Source: Pseudomonas viridiflava (lineage in GTDB: Bacteria; Pseudomonadota; Gammaproteobacteria; Pseudomonadales; Pseudomonadaceae). From it: a DNA stretch of 64,000 nt. The stretch's first letter is position 1, and each line of letters begins with the position of its first letter. The notes beneath the pieces are model-generated. The model had not been told where the DNA came from. It saw only the letters and a program-made list of their open reading frames with translations, and did not search any database. Shown here piece by piece: positions 1 to 7,531 of the stretch. Position numbers and translations under genes: made by a program. The DNA is taken from assembly GCF_900591205.1 (NCBI RefSeq), contig NZ_UUPU01000001.1:372001-436000 (forward strand), given 5' to 3'.

Positions 1-678
1 TCAATGGCGGGTGCCGAGCAATTCGATCTCGAACACCAGCGGTGTATTCGGCGGGATCAACTCACCGGCACCGTCGGCGCCATAGGCTTGGGCCGATGGG
101 ATCACCAGGCGCCATTTTGCGCCCACCGGCATCTGTTGCAACGCACTGCTCCAGCCGCTGATCACACTGTCCAGCCGAAACCATTGAGGCTGCGTGCTCT
201 GATCGAACACGGTGCCGTCGGGGAGACGCCCCACGTATTTCACTTGAACCTGGTCACTGGCCGCCGGTTTGTTGCCGGTGCCCGGCGTGAGTTCCGTGAG
301 CAGGATTCCATCCGCCAGTTCGCGCACACCTTTTGCGGTTTTTTCTCTGCTCAGAAATTGCTGTTCCGCCGCGAGTGTTTTTTCGCTTTGTGGTGCCTGC
401 GCATCGGCTTCGCTCTGCGCTTCGTGCTGCGCCAGAATTTGTTCGATACGTGCGTTATCCAGCGCCAGCGGTTTGCCTTGATAGGCTTGCTTGAGGCCAT
501 CAATCAGGGCCTGGATCTGCAGGTCGGGAACCTCCTGACGCAGTCGCTCACCGAGGCTCGCACCCAGGCTGTAGGCGAGGTCGTGCGGATCCTGGTCGGT
601 AGTTTTGGGCGGCGACTGCTCGCTCGCATTGGCCACTGAAATCGCCAGGCCGAGCACAAGAAAAAGGTAACGCGACAT
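1..678 (-). CDS. FKBP-type peptidyl-prolyl cis-trans isomerase, exported
   Basis: Encodes 225 aa and isomerises prolyl peptide bonds, probably in the periplasm. A signal peptide is visible (MSRYLFLVLGLAISVANA, then SEQ). A helical N-terminal FKBP dimerisation-type region covers about residues 30-115. The FKBP domain fills the C-terminal 110 residues, with VKYVGRLPDGTVFD, VISGW and IPPNTPLVFEIELL as the ligand-pocket motifs. I start at 678 because GGGAGG lies six bases upstream of that ATG; an ATG at 684 abuts the same Shine-Dalgarno. The stop codon is the first triplet of the window. It is divergent from algP, the same neighbour as in P. aeruginosa as I recall. The family call is firm; cellular substrates are unknown. 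Confidence 0.9.
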   Translation of the reverse strand: MSRYLFLVLGLAISVANASEQSPPKTTDQDPHDLAYSLGASLGERLRQEVPDLQIQALIDGLKQAYQGKPLALDNARIEQILAQHEAQSEADAQAPQSEKTLAAEQQFLSREKTAKGVRELADGILLTELTPGTGNKPAASDQVQVKYVGRLPDGTVFDQSTQPQWFRLDSVISGWSSALQQMPVGAKWRLVIPSAQAYGADGAGELIPPNTPLVFEIELLGTRH

Positions 679-870
679 GGGCATCCTCCCGCCGAAAGTG
701 CGACGGATTATGCCAGTGTGAGGGCGTAAAAAGTGCCGCGTATTTTCGTTATAGCGATAAGAATTTTCGTACGGTGCAACGCAAGGCAAACGATACTGTC
801 AACATGCCCTAGCGGCGGTAAGAGCAGAGGGCTAGTATGAGCCGCACCCACGTCAGCCAGGAGGTAAACC

Positions 871-1953
871 ATGTCGGCCAAACAGAAGCCTGTTAATACC
901 CCGTTGCATTTACTCCAACAACTTTCGGGCAGCTTGCTCGAACATCTGGAAAGCGCATGTTCCCAAGCGTTGGCCGATGCAGAAAAACTGCTCGCCAAGC
1001 TGGAAAAACAACGCGGTAAAGCGCAAGAAAAGCTGCACAAATCCCGCACCAAACTGCAGGACGCCGCCACTGCCGGCAAGGCCAAGGCACAAGCCAAAGC
1101 CAAAGACGCGGTCAAAGAACTTGAGGACCTGCTGGACGCTCTCAAGGATCGCCAGGCTGAAACCCGCGCCTACATTTCCCAACTCAAAAAAGATGCTCAA
1201 GAAAGCCTGAAACTGGCCCAGGGCGTTGGTCGTGTGAAGGAAGCTGTAGCTAAGGTGCTGGGCGCTCGTACGCCTGCAAAAGCCGTTGCAGCGAGCGCGG
1301 CGAAAAAGCCGGCCAGCAAAGCTGTTGCCGCCAAGCCAGCTGCCAAAGCTGCTGCTGCAAAACCAGCCGCCAAGCCAGCTGCCAAAACCGCAGCTGCAAA
1401 ACCAGCCGCCAAGCCAGCGGCCAAAACCGCAGCTGCAAAACCAGCCGCCAAGCCAGCTGCTAAAACCGCAGCTGCAAAACCAGCGACCAAGCCAGCTGCT
1501 AAAACCGCTGCTGCAAAACCAGCCGCCAAGCCAGCTGCTAAAACCGTTGCTGCAAAACCAGCCGCCAAGCCAGTTGCTAAAACCGCAGCTGCAAAACCAG
1601 CCGCCAAGCCAGCCGCCAAGCCAGCTGCTAAAACCGTTGCTGCAAAACCAGCCGCCAAGCCAGTTGCTAAAACCGCTGCTGCGAAACCAGCTGCCAAGCC
1701 AGTTGCCAAAACCGCTGCTGCAAAACCAGCGGCCAAGCCAGTTGCCAAAACCGCTGCTGCAAAACCAGCCGCCAAGCCAGCAGCCAAACCTGCTGCTGCA
1801 AAGCCAGCCGTTAAGCCAGCTGCCGCAAAACCGGCCCCGGCCAAGCCAGCCGCCCCGGCTGCTGCGCCGGCAGCGTCCACCGCTCCAACCGCACCGGCCA
1901 GCAGCACGCCTGCACCGGTAGCGCCAAGCACCACGCCAACCAGCGCTTCCTAA
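871..1953 (+). CDS. algP: AlgP-like histone H1-like DNA-binding protein
   Basis: Encodes 360 aa. Residues 1-130 are an amphipathic, probably coiled-coil region (HLLQQLSGSLLEHLES, KLLAKLEKQRGKAQEKLHK). From about residue 135 the protein is a lysine/alanine/proline tail of some ten near-perfect 13-residue KTAAAKPAAKPAA units, ending in an A/P/T/S-rich stretch. This is the AlgP (AlgR3) architecture; in P. aeruginosa AlgP affects algD transcription and alginate, and the tail resembles eukaryotic histone H1. AGGAGG sits six bases before the ATG. The stop overlaps the stop of the convergent TIGR02444 gene by four bases. The tail repeat can change length by slippage. Identity is strong; the regulatory role in this strain is inferred. 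Confidence 0.92.
   Translation: MSAKQKPVNTPLHLLQQLSGSLLEHLESACSQALADAEKLLAKLEKQRGKAQEKLHKSRTKLQDAATAGKAKAQAKAKDAVKELEDLLDALKDRQAETRAYISQLKKDAQESLKLAQGVGRVKEAVAKVLGARTPAKAVAASAAKKPASKAVAAKPAAKAAAAKPAAKPAAKTAAAKPAAKPAAKTAAAKPAAKPAAKTAAAKPATKPAAKTAAAKPAAKPAAKTVAAKPAAKPVAKTAAAKPAAKPAAKPAAKTVAAKPAAKPVAKTAAAKPAAKPVAKTAAAKPAAKPVAKTAAAKPAAKPAAKPAAAKPAVKPAAAKPAPAKPAAPAAAPAASTAPTAPASSTPAPVAPSTTPTSAS
1250..1850 (+). repeat. In-frame 39-bp tandem repeat array within algP
   Basis: About ten imperfect copies of a 39-bp unit encode the 13-residue KTAAAKPAAKPAA motif. Valine replaces alanine in several units, and one unit carries an extra four-residue AKPA step near base 1610. The copies differ mostly at third positions (gct/gca, gcc/gcg), so the array is old enough to have drifted but still repetitive enough to expand or contract. 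Unit length keeps the frame intact. Confidence 0.85.
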
Positions 1954-2417
1954 GTGCCGGTGGCCACGACGCGCAGCTGTTGCAGCGCGTCGTGGTCAAG
2001 GTTGGCGGCATCCTCAGCCGCCAGTCCTTCCAGCCACGCGTGTTGATTTGCCACCTCACCTGTAGGCCATGCCTGCGCCAGTGCTTCCAGGCGCGCCAGT
2101 AATTCTCGCTCGGCTTCCAGCTCCAGGGCCTTGACTCGTTCGCGCAACGCTGCCAATGACGCATCCTGCTGCGCCATGGTTCGCCATCGCGTGCGTACCT
2201 GTCGCAATGGGTCGACGACCTGCGCCTGCCAGGGGCCGGCAGTTTGTTTCAGTGCCTGCATGCGTTCAGGTGTCGGCGCCACACCGCGCTGCTCCAGCCA
2301 GGCGCCGCAGAGCAACAGGCACACATCTGCGCCTTGTTCCTGCAAGCGCAGGCAAGCGGCTTCGCACCCTGAGCGGGCGTAAGTCGAGAGGGCAAAGCTC
2401 CACAGGTCAGCGCACAT
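1950..2417 (-). CDS. TIGR02444 family protein, function unknown
   Basis: Encodes 155 aa. It starts with a short segment rich in Trp/Cys (ADLWSFALSTYARSGCEAACLRLQEQG), typical of the TIGR02444/DUF2390 family found next to algP in pseudomonads. Residues 75-130 are strongly helical and charged (VKALELEAERELLARLEAL), compatible with a coiled coil. No catalytic motif or signal peptide is evident. I chose ATG 2417; a TTG at 2441 is the only longer start and lacks a clear ribosome site. Its stop overlaps algP's stop, and its start lies 50 bp from the divergent ABC-F gene, so both promoters share a very small space. Confidence 0.8.
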   Translation of the reverse strand: MCADLWSFALSTYARSGCEAACLRLQEQGADVCLLLCGAWLEQRGVAPTPERMQALKQTAGPWQAQVVDPLRQVRTRWRTMAQQDASLAALRERVKALELEAERELLARLEALAQAWPTGEVANQHAWLEGLAAEDAANLDHDALQQLRVVATGT

Positions 2418-2467
2418 ATTCACACCCAAGCCAGCGGGCAACGAAGCTGGTAGACTCCGCCGCCATT

Positions 2468-4378
2468 ATGATCCGACTTCAAAGCCTAACATTACAGCGT
2501 GGCCCGCAACGTCTTCTTGAAGACGCCGAGCTGACCCTGCACGCCGGTCACAAAGCCGGCCTGATCGGTGCCAACGGCGCCGGCAAATCCACGTTGTTCG
2601 CCTTGTTGCTGGGTGAGCTGACCCCGGATTCCGGGGACTGTTTGCTGCCGGCCGACTGGCGCATCGCCCATATGCGCCAGGAGATCGACACCCTGGACCG
2701 CATCGCGATCGACTACGTGCTCGATGGCGACCTGCGCCTGCGCCAGGTGCAACACGACCTCGCCGAGGCAGAGAAAGCCCAGGACGGCGCCGCCCAGGCC
2801 CGCCTGCACTCGGAACTCGACAGTGCCGACGGTTACACCGCCGACGCTCGCGCCCGCAAGATGCTCGCCGGCCTTGGTTTTACCAACGAGCAGATGGATC
2901 GCCCGGTCGCCGACTTCTCCGGTGGCTGGCGCATGCGCCTGAACCTGGCCCAGGCGCTGATGTGCCCTTCGGACCTGTTGCTGCTCGACGAACCGACCAA
3001 CCACTTGGACCTCGATGCGATCCTGTGGCTGGAGGACTTCCTCAAGAGCTACCCGGGCACCTTGCTGCTGATTTCCCACGACCGGGATTTCCTCGACGCC
3101 GTGGTCGACAACATTGCCCACGTCGAACAGAAGAAAATCACCCTCTACCGTGGCGGCTACACCGCGTTTGAGCGGGCGCGTGCCGAGCGTCTGGCCCAGC
3201 AACAGCAGGCGTTTGAGAAGCAACAGGCGCAACGTGCGCACATGGAAAGCTACATCGCCCGGTTCAAGGCCCAGGCCACCAAGGCCCGTCAGGCCCAAAG
3301 CCGGATCAAGGCCCTGGAGCGCATGGAGGAGTTGTCGGCGGCCCACGTCGATTCGCCGTTCGACTTTGTGTTCCGCGAGTCGGTGAAGATCTCCAGCCCA
3401 TTGCTCGACCTCTCGGATGCGCGCCTGGGTTATGGCGATAAAACCATCCTGGAGAAGGTCAAGCTGCAGCTCACACCGGGTGCGCGCATTGGTTTGCTCG
3501 GCCCTAACGGCGCGGGCAAGTCGACGCTGATCAAGAACCTGTCGGGTGAACTGCAACCGCTGGCCGGCCGCCTGACCCGTGGCGAGAACCTGGTGGTGGG
3601 CTACTTCGCCCAGCACCAGTTGGACTCCCTGGACTCCAAGGCCAGCCCGTTGTTGCACCTGCAACGCCTGGCGCCGACCGAGCGCGAGCAGACCCTGCGC
3701 GATTTCCTCGGTGGTTTCGACTTCCGTGGCGCACGTATTGACGAGCCGGTGCTGAATTTCTCCGGCGGCGAAAAAGCCCGTCTGGCCCTGGCACTGATCG
3801 CCTGGGACCGCCCGAACCTGCTGCTGCTCGACGAACCAACCAACCACCTGGACCTCGAGATGCGCCTGGCGCTGACCATGGCCCTGCAAGAGTTCAGCGG
3901 TGCGGTACTGGTGGTGTCTCACGATCGTCACTTGCTCAAGAGCACCACTGACAACTTCCTGCTGGTGGCAGATGGCAAAGTCGAAGAGTTCGACGGCGAC
4001 TTGGACGACTACGCCCGCTGGCTGACTGATTACCGCCTGCGCAACGCGCCGGTCAGCAACAGCCCGGTCAACCCGGACAAAACCGACAAGAAGGCCCAGC
4101 GCCAAGCCGCCGCCGCGCTTCGCCAGCAGTTGGCGCCGCACAAGCGTGAAGCTGACAAGCTGGAAGCCGAACTGGGCAAGGTGCACGAGCGCCTGGCCAA
4201 GATCGAAGCCAGCCTGGGCGACAGCGCCGTGTACGAGGCGGCGCGCAAGGACGAGCTGCGCGACCTGCTGGCCGAACAAGCCAAACTCAAGGTGCGTGAA
4301 GGGCAATTGGAGGAAACCTGGATGGAGGCCCTCGAATTGCTGGAAAGCCTGCAAGCGGAGCTGGAGGCACTGTCCTGA
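2468..4378 (+). CDS. yheS: ABC-F family ATPase, YheS-like
   Basis: Encodes 636 aa, the length of E. coli YheS (637). Two soluble ATP-binding cassettes are present without membrane segments: Walker A GANGAGKST at residues 34-42 and GPNGAGKST near 346, signatures FSGGWRMRL near 151 and FSGGEKARL near 430, and LLLLDEPTNHLDL twice. A charged linker separates them and a C-terminal coiled coil (about 560-630) follows. ABC-F proteins bind ribosomes at the E site and relieve stalled or stress-affected translation; the exact job of YheS is less defined. I start at ATG 2468, where homology to cassette 1 begins. The stop overlaps the next ATG (ATGA), so it is translationally coupled to the MscS gene. 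Confidence 0.92.
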   Translation: MIRLQSLTLQRGPQRLLEDAELTLHAGHKAGLIGANGAGKSTLFALLLGELTPDSGDCLLPADWRIAHMRQEIDTLDRIAIDYVLDGDLRLRQVQHDLAEAEKAQDGAAQARLHSELDSADGYTADARARKMLAGLGFTNEQMDRPVADFSGGWRMRLNLAQALMCPSDLLLLDEPTNHLDLDAILWLEDFLKSYPGTLLLISHDRDFLDAVVDNIAHVEQKKITLYRGGYTAFERARAERLAQQQQAFEKQQAQRAHMESYIARFKAQATKARQAQSRIKALERMEELSAAHVDSPFDFVFRESVKISSPLLDLSDARLGYGDKTILEKVKLQLTPGARIGLLGPNGAGKSTLIKNLSGELQPLAGRLTRGENLVVGYFAQHQLDSLDSKASPLLHLQRLAPTEREQTLRDFLGGFDFRGARIDEPVLNFSGGEKARLALALIAWDRPNLLLLDEPTNHLDLEMRLALTMALQEFSGAVLVVSHDRHLLKSTTDNFLLVADGKVEEFDGDLDDYARWLTDYRLRNAPVSNSPVNPDKTDKKAQRQAAAALRQQLAPHKREADKLEAELGKVHERLAKIEASLGDSAVYEAARKDELRDLLAEQAKLKVREGQLEETWMEALELLESLQAELEALS

Positions 4379-4950
4379 TGGAAGCCTTGCAGCTGCCGAT
4401 ACCGACGCAATGGGTCGAACCCGTGTGGGTCGGCGTGCAAATCCTGTTGATCCTGCTGGCGGGTTACTTGGCGCAGCGGTTCGTCGCCAAGGGCCTGACC
4501 CGCCTGGGGGAGCGCTACCCGTTCCCGCCGCAACTGCTGATGCCGCTGCGTGGCGGCCTGCGTTGGCTGATCATGGGCAGTGCGCTGATTTTCGTGCTGG
4601 GCCGCTTGGGGGTGTCCGCTACGGTGCTGTGGACGGCGCTGTCGGGGTTTGTTGCAGTGGCTGCCGTGGCGTTTTTCGCCATGTGGTCGGTGTTGTCCAA
4701 CCTGCTGTGCGCCATCTTGATCTTTACCGTAGGACCGTTCCGGCTCGGTGACATCGTTGAACTGGTGGATACGGTTGACAAGCCCGGCGTGAAGGGCCGC
4801 GTCGTGGCGATCAACCTGCTCTATACCACGCTGGTCGAGGTGGCAGAGGCCGGAACCGACAGCGCGATGGTGCAGGTGCCGAACAGCTTGTTCTTCCAGC
4901 GCTCGGTGCGCCGTTGGCCAGGGACCCACGTGTTTCCCGGCGACCGCTGA
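4378..4950 (+). CDS. Small mechanosensitive ion channel (MscS-type)
   Basis: Encodes 190 aa in the inner membrane. Three hydrophobic segments occur at about residues 15-35, 55-75 and 78-115; the last includes the glycine/alanine-rich pore helix region (SGFVAVAAVAFFAMWSVLSN). The beta domain follows (FRLGDIVELVD, VVAINLLYTTL) and ends with QVPNSLFFQRSVRRW. It is shorter than MscS (286 aa), ending just after the beta domain, so the C-terminal vestibule is largely missing. Such minimal MscS homologues are common in Pseudomonas. It overlaps the ABC-F stop by one base. The function, an osmotic-downshock valve, is inferred from family. Confidence 0.85.
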   Translation: MEALQLPIPTQWVEPVWVGVQILLILLAGYLAQRFVAKGLTRLGERYPFPPQLLMPLRGGLRWLIMGSALIFVLGRLGVSATVLWTALSGFVAVAAVAFFAMWSVLSNLLCAILIFTVGPFRLGDIVELVDTVDKPGVKGRVVAINLLYTTLVEVAEAGTDSAMVQVPNSLFFQRSVRRWPGTHVFPGDR

Positions 4951-5020
4951 AAAAAATCTATAGCCAGCCTTTGGTCGGCGGAGTTAGCTTAACGGCACAA
5001 CCGCAAACCTGAGGTGTGTA

Positions 5021-5653
5021 ATGGCACTCGATACGTGGCTGGCCTTTTTCTTGGCCAGTTGGATCATCTCCCTTTCGCCTGGCGCCGGCGCCATCGCTTC
5101 GATGTCCAGCGGCCTGCAATACGGCTTCCTGCGCGGCTACTGGAACGCTATCGGCCTGCAACTGGGCCTGGCGATGCAGATTGCTGTGGTGGCGGGTGGC
5201 CTGGGTGCCATTCTGGCGGCGTCTTCCACCGCGTTCTATGCGATCAAATGGTTTGGCGTGGCGTACCTGGTGTACTTGGCCATCAAGCAATGGCGTGCCT
5301 TGCCCATGGACATGAGCGACGACGCGGCGATCCGCCCGATCGGCAAGCCGATGGCGATGATGTTCCGAGGTTTCCTGGTGAATGCCAGCAACCCCAAGGC
5401 TTTGGTGTTCATGCTGGCGGTGCTGCCGCAGTTCGTGAACCCGCAGGCGCCATTGCTGATCCAGTACGTGATCCTGGGTGCGACGATGATCAGCGTCGAT
5501 ATGGTCGTGATGGCGGGGTATACGGGGCTGGCGTCGAAGGTGCTGCGCTTGTTGCGTACGCCGAAACAGCAGAAGCGTATGAACCGTACGTTTGCCGGGT
5601 TGTTTGTAGGGGCGGCGGGTTTCCTGGCCAGTTTGCATCGCGCCACGGCCTGA
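5021..5653 (+). CDS. LysE/RhtB family exporter
   Basis: Encodes 210 aa with about six hydrophobic segments. The N-terminal motif SLSPGAGAIASMSSGLQYGF matches the conserved first-helix signature of the LysE/RhtB amino-acid exporters, and GFLVNASNPKALVFMLAVLP is the second family motif. These inner-membrane carriers export amino acids or related small molecules; the substrate cannot be told from sequence. GAGGTG precedes ATG 5021. A gap of 70 bp separates it from the MscS gene, so it may have its own promoter. A REP palindrome follows its stop directly. Confidence 0.9.
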   Translation: MALDTWLAFFLASWIISLSPGAGAIASMSSGLQYGFLRGYWNAIGLQLGLAMQIAVVAGGLGAILAASSTAFYAIKWFGVAYLVYLAIKQWRALPMDMSDDAAIRPIGKPMAMMFRGFLVNASNPKALVFMLAVLPQFVNPQAPLLIQYVILGATMISVDMVVMAGYTGLASKVLRLLRTPKQQKRMNRTFAGLFVGAAGFLASLHRATA

Positions 5654-5674
5654 CCTGACGAAACCGTATCAAAA

Positions 5675-5765
5675 ATGTGGGAGGGGGCTTGCCCCCGATG
5701 GCGGTGTGTCAGTCAGCTAACGTGTAGCTGACCCGCCGCTATCGGGGGCAAGCCCCCTCCCACAT
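5675..5765. repeat. REP/REPIN palindrome, class A (G-rich variant)
   Basis: Inverted pair TGTGGGAGGGGGCTTGCCCC ... GGGGCAAGCCCCCTCCCACA around a roughly 40-bp centre that holds a second hairpin (gtcagctaa / gtagctgac). It lies between the convergent LysE and CsgG-like genes and could act as transcript stabiliser or bidirectional terminator. Confidence 0.85.
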
Positions 5766-5794
5766 GGGTTTTGTGTTGACCGGAAAATGACCGC

Positions 5795-6535
5795 TCAGCG
5801 CAGGATTTTTGGCGCTTCATCCCTTGGCAGGTTGTTGCGCAACGCAGGTTGGCCAGGCTCTTGATAGCCACCGCCCAACTGTTCCGCCAACTGCCGCGCT
5901 ACATCCTCACCCAAGGCTTTTGAAACTTCCTTGACCACCCGCGGCCGATTCAGGCTCACGCGTACATCGCGGCTGTTCACCAGTTTGGTGTCCTGGCCTT
6001 CGCCCATGGCGGTAAACGCCGAGGTGATCTCGAAGGTACGCGTATTGATCAGGCTGAAATCCGCCACCAGCGTCAGGCCCAGCACTGCCGAGTAGCTGTT
6101 GGTGTGGTCCAGGGCGTTGATGTCTTGAGTGAAGTCGATGTCCGACAGCGTGCCGAACAGCACGTAGTCCGCGCCCTTGAAGTTGCCGGCCTTGATGCGC
6201 TTGATCACGTCATACACGTCACCCTTGGCATCGGCGGTATAGGGCGTGCCCTGCACCAGCTGGAACTGGCGCGACTTGAGGATCTCACCCTTGATGTCAC
6301 CGCTGAATTTGCGCAGCTCGGTCTGCTCGATGTAACTGGTACGGCTCTCATACTCGCTGTAGTTCGAGGCGCCGCTGGCGTGGTAAGCGCTTGCCTGGAA
6401 GTTGTTGCTCGCCGAGACCTGGTGGATGTACTCCTCGACCCGCGCCTCATAGGCCAGGTCGGTCACCGCGATCTTCGGGGCGGCCGAGGCGCCAAAGGCG
6501 CACAGCAGGCCGATCATGCCGATCCATGCACGCAT
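5795..6535 (-). CDS. Exported CsgG/LpoB-like protein, uncharacterised
   Basis: Encodes 246 aa. An N-terminal signal peptide ends at FGASA/AP with no lipobox, so a soluble periplasmic protein is expected. Mature residues show KIAVTDLAYE near the start and GADYVLFGTLSDIDFT near residue 130, a pattern shared with CsgG and LpoB-type alpha/beta folds (strand, helix, then a YVLxGTL strand). It is last in a four-gene minus-strand operon, three bases after the lpoB stop. That context suggests a role with the LpoB-like lipoprotein at the cell envelope. I do not recognise a named family with certainty; fold assignment is inference. Confidence 0.7.
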   Translation of the reverse strand: MRAWIGMIGLLCAFGASAAPKIAVTDLAYEARVEEYIHQVSASNNFQASAYHASGASNYSEYESRTSYIEQTELRKFSGDIKGEILKSRQFQLVQGTPYTADAKGDVYDVIKRIKAGNFKGADYVLFGTLSDIDFTQDINALDHTNSYSAVLGLTLVADFSLINTRTFEITSAFTAMGEGQDTKLVNSRDVRVSLNRPRVVKEVSKALGEDVARQLAEQLGGGYQEPGQPALRNNLPRDEAPKILR

Positions 6536-6538
6536 TGC

Positions 6539-7126
6539 TTAGCGCTCCGTGGTCTTGCGGATTTCTTTTTCGTCCATCCATTCGGCCAGGCCGCTCTCGA
6601 CGTCGATCAGCTGCAGGCTGAACTTGTAGAACACGTCCTTGTAGTCCGAGCTGCGTTTGACGATGGAGCTGATGGAGCCTTCCAGACGGTACTTGGCGGC
6701 GACCATATTGCCGGTCTTGCTCACGGTGGACTTTTTGTACAGCCCGCTCTGGTTCTGCAGCTTGAGCTGGTCGACCTGGCTCTGCATGTCGGTGTTGTCG
6801 CTGGCGAAGCGGGCGGTGCCGGTTTTCATCAGCTGGGTCTTGATCGAGGTGGTGATCTCGCGGGTATCAATGTACTCGCTGGTCTTGTTCTTCACGTCGT
6901 ACACCTGCACCACCGGGCGGCCTTGCAGGATGCCGGACTGGGCCAGGGAGCGGGTCATGCTTTCGGCGATCATCTGCAGGTCGGTGGAGCCGAACTCGTT
7001 GGTTACCAGTTCCACGGCCTTGGTGTCGCCGTAGCTGATATTTTTACCGCCCAGTACCGGCGAGGTGTTGGCGCAACCGCTGGCCAGAAGGGCAACCACG
7101 GCGAGAATCGAGAAGCGTGCAAACAT
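6539..7126 (-). CDS. lpoB: LpoB-like penicillin-binding protein activator lipoprotein
   Basis: Encodes 195 aa. The lipobox LLASGC places the lipidated Cys at 18; the residue after it is Ala, consistent with outer-membrane sorting. The body (YGDTKAVELVTNEFGSTDL, RPVVQVYDVKNKTSEYID, KYRLEGSISSIVKR) matches LpoB, the outer-membrane lipoprotein that reaches through the peptidoglycan to activate PBP1b in E. coli. The disordered linker of E. coli LpoB is almost absent here. Pseudomonads are known to use LpoP to activate PBP1b, so this LpoB homologue may have another or redundant partner. ATG 7126 has an AGAGAGA site; upstream TTG 7144 is unlikely. Confidence 0.82.
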   Translation of the reverse strand: MFARFSILAVVALLASGCANTSPVLGGKNISYGDTKAVELVTNEFGSTDLQMIAESMTRSLAQSGILQGRPVVQVYDVKNKTSEYIDTREITTSIKTQLMKTGTARFASDNTDMQSQVDQLKLQNQSGLYKKSTVSKTGNMVAAKYRLEGSISSIVKRSSDYKDVFYKFSLQLIDVESGLAEWMDEKEIRKTTER

Positions 7127-7149
7127 GATGATGTCTCTCTGCAACAGAA

Positions 7150-7521
7150 TTAAGGAGTTTTAACTTCAAGGCGGAAGTCAGCGGCCTGGGGCAAATTGGC
7201 GATGGCCGGCAGGAAGGTCGCCTGGTTGGCGTACAGGTTCAGCACTTTCCAGGTTTCTTCATCGCCCACCGGGAAACCGTCCGCGCCCAGCCAGGCGAAG
7301 CGGTAATACATCATCTGGTTGCTGCTGGTGATGTTGCTCAACTGCACCTTGGCGGTGAGGAAGCCGTTCTCGCGAGCCACGCGGATGGCGCCGACGGCGA
7401 TGCCCTTGAACTTGCCCATGACCACGATTTTGCTCGCGGCGCTGCCGGGTTCCGGCGGCGGCGGGGTGGCGCAGCCGGCGAGCAGGACCAGCGCCAGGGC
7501 GCCGAGGATGAAATGACGCAT
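7150..7521 (-). CDS. YcfL family lipoprotein (DUF1425)
   Basis: Encodes 123 aa. The lipobox LLAGC gives Cys17 as the mature N-terminus, followed by a proline-rich ATPPPPEPG stretch. The remaining 90 residues form a small predicted beta domain (KVQLSNITSSNQMMYYRFAW) typical of YcfL. In E. coli ycfL is adjacent to lpoB (ycfM), and the same linkage holds here, which supports both calls. AAGGAG lies seven bases before ATG 7521. It is cotranscribed between the COG3014 and LpoB-like genes. Function is unknown beyond the envelope context. Confidence 0.82.
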   Translation of the reverse strand: MRHFILGALALVLLAGCATPPPPEPGSAASKIVVMGKFKGIAVGAIRVARENGFLTAKVQLSNITSSNQMMYYRFAWLGADGFPVGDEETWKVLNLYANQATFLPAIANLPQAADFRLEVKTP

Positions 7522-7531
7522 AGCGTGCTCC

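Noticed and set aside
1197..1934. Alanine/glycine-rich minus-strand frame in algP
   Set aside because: A by-product of the 39-bp repeat read in reverse.
2492..4354. 620-codon open frame on the minus strand
   Set aside because: Antisense to the ABC-F gene, low-complexity Gln/Val-rich translation, no ribosome site.
6104..7153. 349-codon plus-strand frame over the LpoB-like genes
   Set aside because: Antisense to two genes that have signal sequences, ribosome sites and family motifs.
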